Made by a program: the position numbers and the translations under genes | Shown here: one piece after another, positions 1 to 5,344 of the stretch | How the letters are laid out: each line of letters begins with the position of its first letter | How positions within the stretch are numbered: the stretch's first letter is position 1 | Origin: an uncultured Peptococcaceae bacterium | GTDB taxonomy: Bacteria; Bacillota; Dehalobacteriia; UBA7702 | Length of the DNA stretch: 5,387 bases | Reading direction: 5' to 3' | Assembly: GCA_937919295.1 (NCBI GenBank) | Contig: CALFRX010000039.1 | Coordinates: forward strand, 1 to 5,387 | Notes under the pieces: model-generated | Seen by the model: the letters and a program-made list of their open reading frames with translations, nothing else | Told to the model about the DNA's origin: nothing | The model's database searches: none

Positions 1-1
1 A

Positions 2-1009
2 AAACCGGTTTTTTATATTTACCGCGAGATCATGAACGGTAAAACTCAAACGGGGATTGTCGCCGCTTTTGCTACGGAAGACTATGAAAACAATACCATT
101 TTAAAACATGAATTGACGCGGAAAGAGAAAGAAACGGATCGGATTCGGCATTTCGACGCTTGCGATTGCCAGACAGAGCCTGTTTTTCTGACTTACCGTC
201 ACCAAGACGATATCGACCAACTGGTGACCGCCTGGATCGCGACTCACGATCGTGTTTACGATTTTGTTTCCGATGACAAGGTCGCCCATATGCTCTGGCT
301 TATTGACGATGAAACAATGATCGAATCTCTTAAGGAAGCCTTCGGGAAGATCGATAAAGCCTATATTGCCGACGGCCATCACCGCACGGCCTCTGCCGTG
401 GCCGTGGGAAAAATGAGAAAAGGGCAGGGTACGCCGAAGGGGAAAGACAGTCCGGCCCAGCATTTTATGGCGGTTATTTTCCCTGATCAAGATCTTGTGA
501 TCATGGAGTATAACCGTGTTGTGGAAGTAGGCGCTGATTTTGACGCGTCTGCTTTCTTGAAAGAGCTAGCGGCAAAGTTCAGCGTGGAAAAGATGGACGG
601 CGACTTTTTACCGGCAAAAAAGCATGAATTTGGCGTGTATATCGGCGGTTCTTGGTACCGTCTCATCGCCAAACCGGAGCTTTATCACAATGAAGACATC
701 GCGGAAAATCTCGACGCTGCGATTTTACAAAAAAATGTCCTCCGGCCGCTGCTTGCTGTGGGAGATCCCCGTACTGATCAGAAAATTGATTTTATCGGGG
801 GCATCCGCGGCAACCAAGAGATCGTCCGCCGGTGTGAGGAGGGTAAAAGCATCGGTTTTAATCTTTATCCGGTGGAAATCGCTGATTTGATGTCCATTGC
901 CGACCACGGCAAGATCATGCCACCGAAGAGCACCTGGTTTGAACCGAAGCTGAGAAGCGGGTTATTCCTGCACAGTCTTGAGGAAGATACGGAGAGTAAG
1001 GAGAAATAA
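2..1009 (+). CDS. DUF1015 (COG4198) family protein, 5' truncated by the window edge
   Basis: The reading frame is open to the left edge, so the true start is outside the window. An ATG at 32 is in frame, but family-like sequence (PVFYIYRE) continues upstream of it, so it is internal. About 335 residues are visible. From memory, family members are a little over 400 residues, so roughly 75-90 N-terminal residues are missing. Recognisable family signatures are QTGIV near the visible start, HELTR and EPVFLTY in the first 60 residues, YIADGHHRTASA with the DGHHR core at bases 371-385, and the C-terminal stretch MPPKSTWFEPKLRSGLF. The C-terminus is therefore complete. The biochemical function is not established. 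The DGHHR motif recalls the ParB/sulfiredoxin-like fold used by the free serine kinase SerK, and relatives often sit beside serA, so a link to serine metabolism is possible but inferred. It is probably cytoplasmic, with no membrane segment seen. It lies one base upstream of sdhC and is likely cotranscribed with it. Confidence 0.9.
   Translation, partial: KPVFYIYREIMNGKTQTGIVAAFATEDYENNTILKHELTRKEKETDRIRHFDACDCQTEPVFLTYRHQDDIDQLVTAWIATHDRVYDFVSDDKVAHMLWLIDDETMIESLKEAFGKIDKAYIADGHHRTASAVAVGKMRKGQGTPKGKDSPAQHFMAVIFPDQDLVIMEYNRVVEVGADFDASAFLKELAAKFSVEKMDGDFLPAKKHEFGVYIGGSWYRLIAKPELYHNEDIAENLDAAILQKNVLRPLLAVGDPRTDQKIDFIGGIRGNQEIVRRCEEGKSIGFNLYPVEIADLMSIADHGKIMPPKSTWFEPKLRSGLFLHSLEEDTESKEK
998..1003 (+). 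promoter_or_regulatory. Ribosome binding site of sdhC (decides the GTG start)
   Basis: AAGGAG lies inside the last codons of the DUF1015 gene, 7 nt before GTG at 1011. An in-frame TTG at 978 would add 11 basic residues (MRKIRRVRRNK) not expected for this family and has no comparable site at the right distance. The placement suggests translational coupling to the upstream gene. Confidence 0.8.
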
Positions 1010-1010
1010 G

Positions 1011-1643
1011 GTGGCTAAAGAAAAAGAACATTTACACTCGGATTTTTATATTCGGCGGTTTCATTCGATTCTGGGGATCATCCCCATCGGCATATTTCTT
1101 TGCCTGCATCTGACATTGAACAGCGCGGCGATTATTGGGCCGGAGGCTTGGGCGTCGGTGATTAACGGGATGCGCTCCATGCCGTTTATCATTTTGGCGG
1201 AGATCACCCTCATCGCGCTGCCGATCCTGTTTCATGCGATATACGGCACTTATGTGGTCTACGTTTCGGACATGCATTTTCTGCAATACCAATACCTTAA
1301 CAACTGGATGTATATCTTGCAACGCGTCACGGCGATCATCACCTTGATTTTTGTTATTTATCACGTTATTTTTGTGCGTATCATAACGGAAACGACCATG
1401 GACGTCATGGCGGCCATGGCCAATGTGTTACAAACGCCCCTCGGCTTTGTTCTTGAATTGATCGGTGTTTGGAGCGCGATTTACCATTTCAGCAATGGTC
1501 TCTTTACCTTTCTTATTACCTGGGGCGTTCTCCACGGAGAGCGCATCCAGAAGTTATTTTCCTTTTTAACGATGATGCTTTGCGCGGCCCTCTGCTTGCT
1601 GTCGCTGATCATCTTGATCCGAATTGCAATGATGCCGATTTAA
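1011..1643 (+). CDS. sdhC: Succinate dehydrogenase/fumarate reductase cytochrome b558 membrane anchor subunit
   Basis: This is the membrane anchor of complex II, passing electrons between the SdhB iron-sulfur clusters and the quinone pool. With the GTG start it has 210 residues, close to the Bacillus subtilis SdhC length. Five hydrophobic segments are visible at about 19-38, 58-83, 99-125, 145-172 and 182-208. Four histidines fall where the B. subtilis heme ligands (His28, 70, 113, 155) lie: H33 (CLHL), H75 (LFHAIYG), H118 (VIYHV) and H159 (YHFSNGLFTF). This supports a two-heme, single-polypeptide anchor (type B complex II). The N-terminal KEKEHLHSDFYIRRFHS and the IYHFSNG motif are typical of the b558 family. 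Such anchors normally work with menaquinone, which is family knowledge. The gene starts one base after the DUF1015 stop and ends 15 nt before sdhA. It could equally be named frdC if the complex mainly reduces fumarate. Confidence 0.93.
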   Translation: MAKEKEHLHSDFYIRRFHSILGIIPIGIFLCLHLTLNSAAIIGPEAWASVINGMRSMPFIILAEITLIALPILFHAIYGTYVVYVSDMHFLQYQYLNNWMYILQRVTAIITLIFVIYHVIFVRIITETTMDVMAAMANVLQTPLGFVLELIGVWSAIYHFSNGLFTFLITWGVLHGERIQKLFSFLTMMLCAALCLLSLIILIRIAMMPI

Positions 1644-1649
1644 AGGAGG
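1642..1649 (+). promoter_or_regulatory. Ribosome binding site of sdhA (near-perfect Shine-Dalgarno)
   Basis: AAAGGAGG overlaps the sdhC stop codon. It lies 9 nt before ATG at 1659 and 6 nt before an in-frame TTG at 1656. The ATG is preferred because it is the stronger codon at a normal distance. The choice changes the protein by one residue only. Confidence 0.8.
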
Positions 1650-1658
1650 CTATATTTG

Positions 1659-3401
1659 ATGAATCCGAAAGCGGTTGTGGTCGGTGGCGGCCTCGCAGGT
1701 TTGATGAGTACCATCAAGTTGGTGGAAAGAGGGATCGCCGTTGATTTGATTTCCCTCGTTCCCGTGAAACGTTCCCATTCCGTTTGCGCCCAGGGCGGCA
1801 TCAACGCCGCGCTGAACACGAAAGGCGAGGGGGACTCGGTTGACCAGCATTTTTACGATACGATCTACGGCGGCGATTTTCTTGCCAGTCAGCCCCCGGT
1901 GCGGGGTATGGTGGATGCGGCGCCGGAGTTGATTTATACTTTTGACCGCATGGGCGCGAATTTTACCCGTACCGAGGAAGGCCTTCTTGATTTGCGGCTC
2001 TTCGGCGGCGTAAAAAAACGGCGCACTGTATTTGCCGGCGCCACCACCGGTCAGCAACTGGAGTATACCCTTGACGAGCAGGTGCGCCGTCACGAAGATA
2101 GCGGTAAAGTTACAAAATATGAGGGATGGGAATTTTTGAAGGCCGTCATTGACGGTGAGGGCGTCTGCCGGGGTTGCATTGCCCAAAACCTCGCTACCAT
2201 GGAAATCCGCGTGTTCCGCGCCGATGTCGTGATCATCGCCACCGGCGGCGCTGGAGTGATCTATGGGAAGAGTACCAATTCCTCGATCAATACGGGCAGC
2301 GCCGCTTCCATCGTCTATCAGCAAGGCGCCGCTTACGCTAACGCCGAATTCATTCAGATTCACCCCACCGCGATGCTGGGTGACGATAAAACCCGTCTGA
2401 TGTCGGAATCCGCCCGTGGGGAAGGGGGCCGCGTTTGGACGTATAAAGATGGCAAGCCCTGGTATTTCTTAGAAGAGATGTACCCCGGTTACGGCAATCT
2501 TGTGCCCAGGGATATCGCCTCCCGGGCGATCCATAAGGTTTGTGTCGAGATGGGTCTCGGCATTGACGGTAAAAACCAGGTTTACCTTGACCTTTCTCAT
2601 TTGGACAAAGATTTTTTGGAGCGCCGTCTCGGCGGCATCATTGAAATTTACGAAAAATTCCACGGCGACGACCCCAAAAAGGTACCGATGAAGATCTATC
2701 CCGGTATCCATTATTTCATGGGCGGCGTTCATGTAAATTGGCATCATATGACCAGTATACCTGGATTATTCGCCGCTGGTGAATGTGACTATATGTACCA
2801 CGGCGCCAATCGCTTAGGGGCCAACTCTCTGCTCTCCGCGGCATACAGCGGTACGGTCTGCGGTCCCGCCGCCGCCGATTACATTGCCGGTTTGGGGAAA
2901 CTCGCCGCCGAAGAGGACGGTTCGCTTTACGAAACCTACCGGCAAAAGGAAGTCGCTTACGATGATTACGTACGCAAGCTAAACGGGGACGAAAACCCCT
3001 TTGTACTCCATCAGGAAATGGGTGAGCTGATGACCAGAAATGTCGGCATTGTGCGCTACAACAAGGACCTTACCGCCGCCGATGGGGAACTCCAGAGATT
3101 TATGGAACGCTGGCACCGTTTGGCCATGGTGGACAGTAACGTTTATTCCAATCAGACCGTGATGTTTGTGAAACAATTAAAGAATATGATGGAACTGGCC
3201 CGGGTGATCACCATTTCCGCACTGAACAGGGATGAAAGCCGCGGCGCCCATTATAAACCGGAGTTTCCGGAAAGAAACGACAAGGATTACTTAAAAACGA
3301 CAAAGGCTTTTTATACCGCAGACGGGCCGCGGTTTGAATGGGAGGAAGTGAATACTTCCCTGCTTGAACCAGTGAAGCGTACCTACGGAGGCAGCAAATG
3401 A
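1659..3401 (+). CDS. sdhA: Succinate dehydrogenase/fumarate reductase flavoprotein subunit
   Basis: This is the catalytic subunit of complex II, interconverting succinate and fumarate with covalently bound FAD on the cytoplasmic face of the membrane. The protein has 580 residues, normal for the family. The N-terminal Rossmann motif VVGGGLAG is at about 7-14. The FAD-linking histidine is H40 in RSHSVCAQGGINAA. Active-site residues expected from E. coli FrdA/SdhA are present: H235 in IHPTA, the SESARGEGG loop at about 249-257, R284 in VPRDIASR (proton-transfer arginine), H351 in IHYFMGG and R385 in HGANRLGANSL. The C-terminal flavoprotein domain runs from about 455, with the conserved NRDESRGAHYKPEFPERND block near 523-541. 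No frameshift or missing key residue is seen. The last four bases overlap the sdhB start (ATGA), so the two catalytic subunits are probably made in equal amounts. The frdA name would apply if the main role is fumarate respiration. Confidence 0.97.
   Translation: MNPKAVVVGGGLAGLMSTIKLVERGIAVDLISLVPVKRSHSVCAQGGINAALNTKGEGDSVDQHFYDTIYGGDFLASQPPVRGMVDAAPELIYTFDRMGANFTRTEEGLLDLRLFGGVKKRRTVFAGATTGQQLEYTLDEQVRRHEDSGKVTKYEGWEFLKAVIDGEGVCRGCIAQNLATMEIRVFRADVVIIATGGAGVIYGKSTNSSINTGSAASIVYQQGAAYANAEFIQIHPTAMLGDDKTRLMSESARGEGGRVWTYKDGKPWYFLEEMYPGYGNLVPRDIASRAIHKVCVEMGLGIDGKNQVYLDLSHLDKDFLERRLGGIIEIYEKFHGDDPKKVPMKIYPGIHYFMGGVHVNWHHMTSIPGLFAAGECDYMYHGANRLGANSLLSAAYSGTVCGPAAADYIAGLGKLAAEEDGSLYETYRQKEVAYDDYVRKLNGDENPFVLHQEMGELMTRNVGIVRYNKDLTAADGELQRFMERWHRLAMVDSNVYSNQTVMFVKQLKNMMELARVITISALNRDESRGAHYKPEFPERNDKDYLKTTKAFYTADGPRFEWEEVNTSLLEPVKRTYGGSK
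3387..3391 (+). promoter_or_regulatory. Ribosome binding site of sdhB inside the end of sdhA
   Basis: GGAGG lies 6 nt before ATG at 3398. That ATG shares bases with the sdhA TGA stop in an ATGA overlap, a classic arrangement for coupled translation. Confidence 0.75.
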
Positions 3402-4171
3402 GGAATGAAGAAAAATACATTACATTCAAAATTAAACGCCGGGACAAACCGGAGAGCACGCCTTATTGGGAAGAATTTCGGATTCCTTATAAACCGAATA
3501 TGAACGTGGTTTCTTCCTTGATGGAAATCAGGAAAAACCCTGTAAACGCCAGTGGTCACAAGGTAAATCCCGTGGTTTTCGAATGCAACTGCTATGAGGA
3601 AGTTTGCGGCGCCTGTACGATGATCATCAACGGCACACCGCGCCAGGCCTGCTCCGCCTTGATCGATGAAATCATTGGAAAACACGGGATGGAGCGCCCT
3701 ATCACCTTACAACCGTTAACAAAATTTCCCGTAATCCGCGATTTAATGGTTGACCGACAAATCATGTTCGATTATTTGAAGAAAGTCAAGGCCTGGATCC
3801 CGGTGGACGGCAGTTTCGGTCTCGGCCGGGGGCCTCGCTACGATGAACGCAAACGAAGCGCCGCATACCAAATATCCCGTTGCATGACTTGCGGCTGCTG
3901 TGCGGAAGCATGTCCCAGTTTTAATGAACGCAGCGATTTCATGGGTCCTCACGTTTTTTCTCAGGTAAAGATGTTCAATATGCACCCATTGGGGTTGATG
4001 CAAAAAGAGGATCGCTTAAAGGCGATCATGAGTCACGGCGGCATTCAGGATTGCGGCAACGCGCAAAATTGTGTGAGAGTCTGCCCCAAAAGCATTCCGT
4101 TGACCAGATCCATTGCCGAATTGAACTTAGACGTCAATCTCTTGGCCATCAAACGCATCTTTAAGTGGTAG
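3398..4171 (+). CDS. sdhB: Succinate dehydrogenase/fumarate reductase iron-sulfur subunit
   Basis: This is the electron-transfer subunit linking SdhA FAD to the SdhC hemes. It has 257 residues, matching Bacillus-type SdhB. The N-terminal ferredoxin-like domain carries the [2Fe-2S] ligands C65, C70, C73 and C85 in CNCYEEVCGACTM and ACS. An extra C63 forms the ECNC variant that I also recall from Bacillus-type proteins. The C-terminal domain carries CMTCGCCAEACP at 162-173 and C219, C225 and C229 in DCGNAQNCVRVCP. By analogy with E. coli SdhB, C162, C165, C168 and C229 hold [4Fe-4S], and C172, C219 and C225 hold [3Fe-4S]. The full three-cluster relay is therefore present. The CDS ends at 4171 and a terminator-like hairpin follows about 60 bases later, consistent with the end of the operon. 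Confidence 0.96.
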   Translation: MRNEEKYITFKIKRRDKPESTPYWEEFRIPYKPNMNVVSSLMEIRKNPVNASGHKVNPVVFECNCYEEVCGACTMIINGTPRQACSALIDEIIGKHGMERPITLQPLTKFPVIRDLMVDRQIMFDYLKKVKAWIPVDGSFGLGRGPRYDERKRSAAYQISRCMTCGCCAEACPSFNERSDFMGPHVFSQVKMFNMHPLGLMQKEDRLKAIMSHGGIQDCGNAQNCVRVCPKSIPLTRSIAELNLDVNLLAIKRIFKW

Positions 4172-4192
4172 TTTCATGATGAGAAAATAACG

Positions 4193-4251
4193 AAGCCGTA
4201 GGAAGGCCAGAAATCGGATAAAATAAAGTGCCGAAGGTATTCCTATGGCTT
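4193..4251. repeat. Long inverted repeat competing with or extending the sdhB terminator
   Basis: AAGCCGTAGGAA at 4193-4204 is complementary to TTCCTATGGCTT at 4240-4251 over 12 positions with a single G-U pair. The A-rich bases at 4185-4191 can add pairs with the T-run at 4253-4259. The loop is 35 nt and contains smaller complementary parts (TCGG 4214-4217 with CCGA 4231-4234). The 3' arm is shared with the short terminator hairpin, so the two folds exclude each other. Confidence 0.6.
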
Positions 4252-4259
4252 AGTTTTTT
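4230..4259 (+). terminator. Rho-independent terminator candidate after sdhB
   Basis: A stem GCCGAAGG / CCTATGGC (4230-4237 with 4242-4249; one A-A mismatch and one G-U pair) encloses the loop TATT. It is followed by TTAG and six T residues at 4254-4259. It is in the right place to end the DUF1015-sdhCAB transcript. The 3' arm can also pair with a longer upstream arm at 4193-4204 (see the separate entry), so the exact fold is uncertain. Confidence 0.65.
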
Positions 4260-4275
4260 AGTCACATTTAAAATA

Positions 4276-4301
4276 TTGGCATGAAAGGGATTCGGTGCCA
4301 A
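4276..4301. repeat. Short inverted repeat TTGGCA / TGCCAA
   Basis: TTGGCA at 4276-4281 and TGCCAA at 4296-4301 are perfect complements separated by 14 nt. The repeat sits just before the ribosome binding site of the small reading frame at 4318. It could be a protein-binding dyad or chance; nothing further supports a role. Confidence 0.35.
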
Positions 4302-4317
4302 ATCAAAGGAATTCTCA

Positions 4318-4467
4318 GTGGTCAATGAAAAATTAGAAATATTTTTAACAGGAAGCTCATTAAAGTGGTTGGCGATTTCAGCGATGTTCTTTAACCATTT
4401 TGGTGACACGGTACTGAAAGGTATCATCATAAGTGCTCCGTATTTTTTTGAGGTTGTTGTATGTTAA
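4318..4467 (+). pseudogene. Small TraX-like N-terminal fragment (49 codons)
   Basis: A GTG-started frame of 49 codons is preceded by AAAGGA at 4305-4310, 7 nt upstream, and ends at TAA 4465-4467. Its core TGSSLKWLAISAMFFNHFG resembles the first membrane helix of TraX/PF05857 proteins, which from memory follow the pattern G-x-x-LK-x-x-A-x-x-x-M-x-x-(D/N)H-x-(G/S). TraX of the F plasmid acetylates pilin, and most chromosomal relatives are uncharacterised multi-helix membrane proteins. Only the first helix and a second hydrophobic stretch (GIIISAPYFFEVVVC) are present, whereas full TraX proteins exceed 200 residues. I find no continuation in any plus frame downstream, so this is most likely a decayed remnant. 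A genuine small membrane protein is the alternative. It lies between the sdhB terminator and the lexA promoter and has no clear promoter of its own. The TraX resemblance is pattern recall, not a search result. Confidence 0.45.
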
Positions 4468-4504
4468 TATAAGAAAGAGATGTTTACTCTATCTTTTACT
4501 TAAC

Positions 4505-4518
4505 ATAATACCTATTAT
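4505..4518. repeat. AT-rich palindrome ATAATA-CC-TATTAT
   Basis: Perfect 6-bp arms around CC, inside the larger 4468-4559 inverted repeat and about 65 bases before the lexA -35 box. It could be an operator, but AT-rich palindromes of this size also arise by chance. Confidence 0.35.
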
Positions 4519-4532
4519 AAGAAGTTGTAGCT

Positions 4533-4546
4533 GTTTCAAAGGAAAC
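4533..4546. promoter_or_regulatory. Palindrome GTTTC-AAAG-GAAAC upstream of lexA
   Basis: Two perfect 5-bp half-sites are separated by 4 nt, 38 bases before the lexA -35 box. The spacing equals that of the Gram-positive LexA box, but the half-sites (GTTTC facing GAAAC) differ from the GAAC-N4-GTTC consensus. This is a possible operator only; the same half-sites recur in the hairpin after lexA. Confidence 0.3.
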
Positions 4547-4584
4547 CCTCTTTCTTATAACCTTTTGGATGTGCGTTAATATTC

Positions 4585-4613
4585 TTGTAATCTTTCTGTG
4601 ACTATAGTATAAT
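4585..4613 (+). promoter_or_regulatory. Sigma-A type promoter of lexA
   Basis: TTGTAA at 4585-4590 serves as the -35 box (4 of 6 consensus bases) and TATAAT at 4608-4613 as a perfect -10 box, with a 17-nt spacer. Transcription would start near 4620, giving a leader of about 19 nt. No canonical GAAC-N4-GTTC LexA operator is seen in or around it. Confidence 0.8.
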
Positions 4614-4624
4614 AAAAAAAAATT

Positions 4625-4631
4625 GGAGAGG
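4625..4631 (+). promoter_or_regulatory. Ribosome binding site of lexA
   Basis: GGAGAGG lies 7 nt before ATG at 4639. It fixes the start that gives LexA an N-terminal lead of about 14 residues before the helix-turn-helix domain; no other start codon there has a comparable site. Confidence 0.75.
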
Positions 4632-4638
4632 TTTTGTT

Positions 4639-5283
4639 ATGGCTGCGCCCAGAGAACCGAGGAGTTCAAAGTACCCGGATTTAACGGTACGTCAGGAACT
4701 TGTCTATGATTTTATTATAGCGTATTGCAAGGATCATCCGTATCCGCCGACGGTGAGAGAAATTCAACGTTGTCTCAAAGTCAAGTCGACCTCCACCGTG
4801 CATTATGCCTTAAACGGCTTGGCCGTTGCCGGTTATATCGTAAGAAACGGCGGCAAGATGCGTACCATCGAAATCATAGATAGGGATCGCTTTGCCCAGG
4901 ACGTTCTTATGGCTCCGATCATCGGCAGCATTGCCGCAGGTGAGCCCATTCTTGCCGAAGAGAATATTCGGGATTATTATCCCCTGCCCTCTTCCTTCTC
5001 TGCTTCCTCTAACAGCATTTTTATTCTTGATGTCAAAGGGGAAAGCATGATCAACGCGGGTATCTTAAACGGCGACTTTGTTATTGTGGAACAGCGTGAT
5101 ACGGCGGAAAACGGCGAAATTGTCGCCGCCTTGCTTGATGACTCCGCCACCGTGAAGCGGTTTTTTAGAGAAGATGACCATATCCGCTTGCAGCCGGAAA
5201 ACGATGCTATGGAGCCGATCATTGTGAAAGAGGATATTCGCATCTTAGGCAAAATCATCGGCCTGATCCGCACCGTTATGTAA
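4639..5283 (+). CDS. lexA: LexA SOS repressor (self-cleaving S24 peptidase)
   Basis: LexA represses DNA-damage genes and inactivates itself by cleavage when RecA filaments form. The protein has 214 residues, slightly longer than the usual 200-210. The N-terminal winged helix-turn-helix spans about 14-79, with LTVRQELVYDFI, PYPPTVREIQRCL and the recognition-helix region KSTSTVHYALNGL, which resembles the Bacillus SSTVHGHL segment rather than the E. coli one. The cleavage site is A100-G101 in GSIAAGEP. The catalytic pair is S136 in KGESM and K173 in ATVKRF, 37 residues apart as in E. coli LexA (S119, K156). The C-terminal part (QPENDAMEPIIV) is typical of the dimerisation domain. Two cysteines, C30 and C45, sit in the DNA-binding domain. 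The gene has its own promoter and looks monocistronic. Autoregulation is expected from the family, but no standard operator is visible upstream. Confidence 0.96.
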   Translation: MAAPREPRSSKYPDLTVRQELVYDFIIAYCKDHPYPPTVREIQRCLKVKSTSTVHYALNGLAVAGYIVRNGGKMRTIEIIDRDRFAQDVLMAPIIGSIAAGEPILAEENIRDYYPLPSSFSASSNSIFILDVKGESMINAGILNGDFVIVEQRDTAENGEIVAALLDDSATVKRFFREDDHIRLQPENDAMEPIIVKEDIRILGKIIGLIRTVM

Positions 5284-5285
5284 GT

Positions 5286-5300
5286 TGAAATATAGTTTCA
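5286..5300. repeat. Small palindrome TGAAA-TATAG-TTTCA after the lexA stop
   Basis: Perfect 5-bp arms around a 5-nt centre, two bases after the lexA stop codon. It is too weak and short to act as a terminator by itself. It may be chance or a protein-binding dyad. Confidence 0.35.
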
Positions 5301-5316
5301 TACGGTCAAAAATAAC

Positions 5317-5340
5317 AGCCGGTTTCTGATGAAACCGGCT
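5317..5340. terminator. Perfect 10-bp hairpin after lexA, T-rich side on the minus strand
   Basis: AGCCGGTTTC at 5317-5326 pairs perfectly with GAAACCGGCT at 5331-5340 around the loop TGAT. On the plus strand it is followed by CAGACTG, with no T-run. Read on the minus strand the stem is followed by TGTTATTTTTG, a usable T-rich tail. It therefore looks best as a terminator for a minus-strand gene coming from the right, perhaps also stopping lexA transcription in the other direction. Confidence 0.6.
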
Positions 5341-5344
5341 CAGA

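Larger units (their letters stand above)
4468..4559. repeat. Perfect 12-bp inverted repeat spanning 92 bases upstream of lexA
   Basis: TATAAGAAAGAG at 4468-4479 is the exact reverse complement of CTCTTTCTTATA at 4548-4559. After a small bulge the pairing goes on with GTTT 4482-4485 and AAAC 4543-4546. It begins immediately after the stop of the TraX-like frame. The interior holds two smaller palindromes. No T-run follows, so it is not a normal terminator. It could be the remains of a small mobile element, an RNA structure or a repressor region. Confidence 0.6.

Noticed and set aside
32..34. ATG as the true start of the DUF1015 gene
   Set aside because: The frame is open upstream to the edge with family-like residues, and the protein would lack a large part of its normal N-terminus; no ribosome binding site precedes it.
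978..1010. Earlier TTG start for sdhC
   Set aside because: It would add an arginine-rich 11-residue lead and overlap the DUF1015 gene by 32 bases. The GTG at 1011 has AAGGAG at an ideal distance and gives the normal family N-terminus.
1656..1658. TTG start for sdhA one codon before the ATG
   Set aside because: ATG is the stronger start and lies at an acceptable 9 nt from AAAGGAGG; the difference is one residue.
1650..2363. Minus-strand 237-codon frame opposite sdhA
   Set aside because: It is a shadow of the strongly conserved sdhA coding frame; the product is low-complexity in character, with no recognisable domain and no operon context.
4246..4274. Possible promoter (TGGCTT / TAAAAT) for the TraX-like frame
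   Set aside because: The -35 match is poor and overlaps the terminator stem; TAAAAT alone in AT-rich sequence is not enough.
4161..4430. Minus-strand 89-codon frame with an acceptable GGAG upstream
   Set aside because: It is antisense to the TraX-like frame, overlaps the sdhB 3' end and runs through the sdhB terminator. Its composition shows no family I recognise, and the plus-strand frame makes better biological sense.
4172..4638. CRISPR array, tRNA or known riboswitch in the long spacer
   Set aside because: There are no regularly spaced direct repeats, no cloverleaf with a T-arm GTTCGA-type motif, and no riboswitch core that I can recognise.
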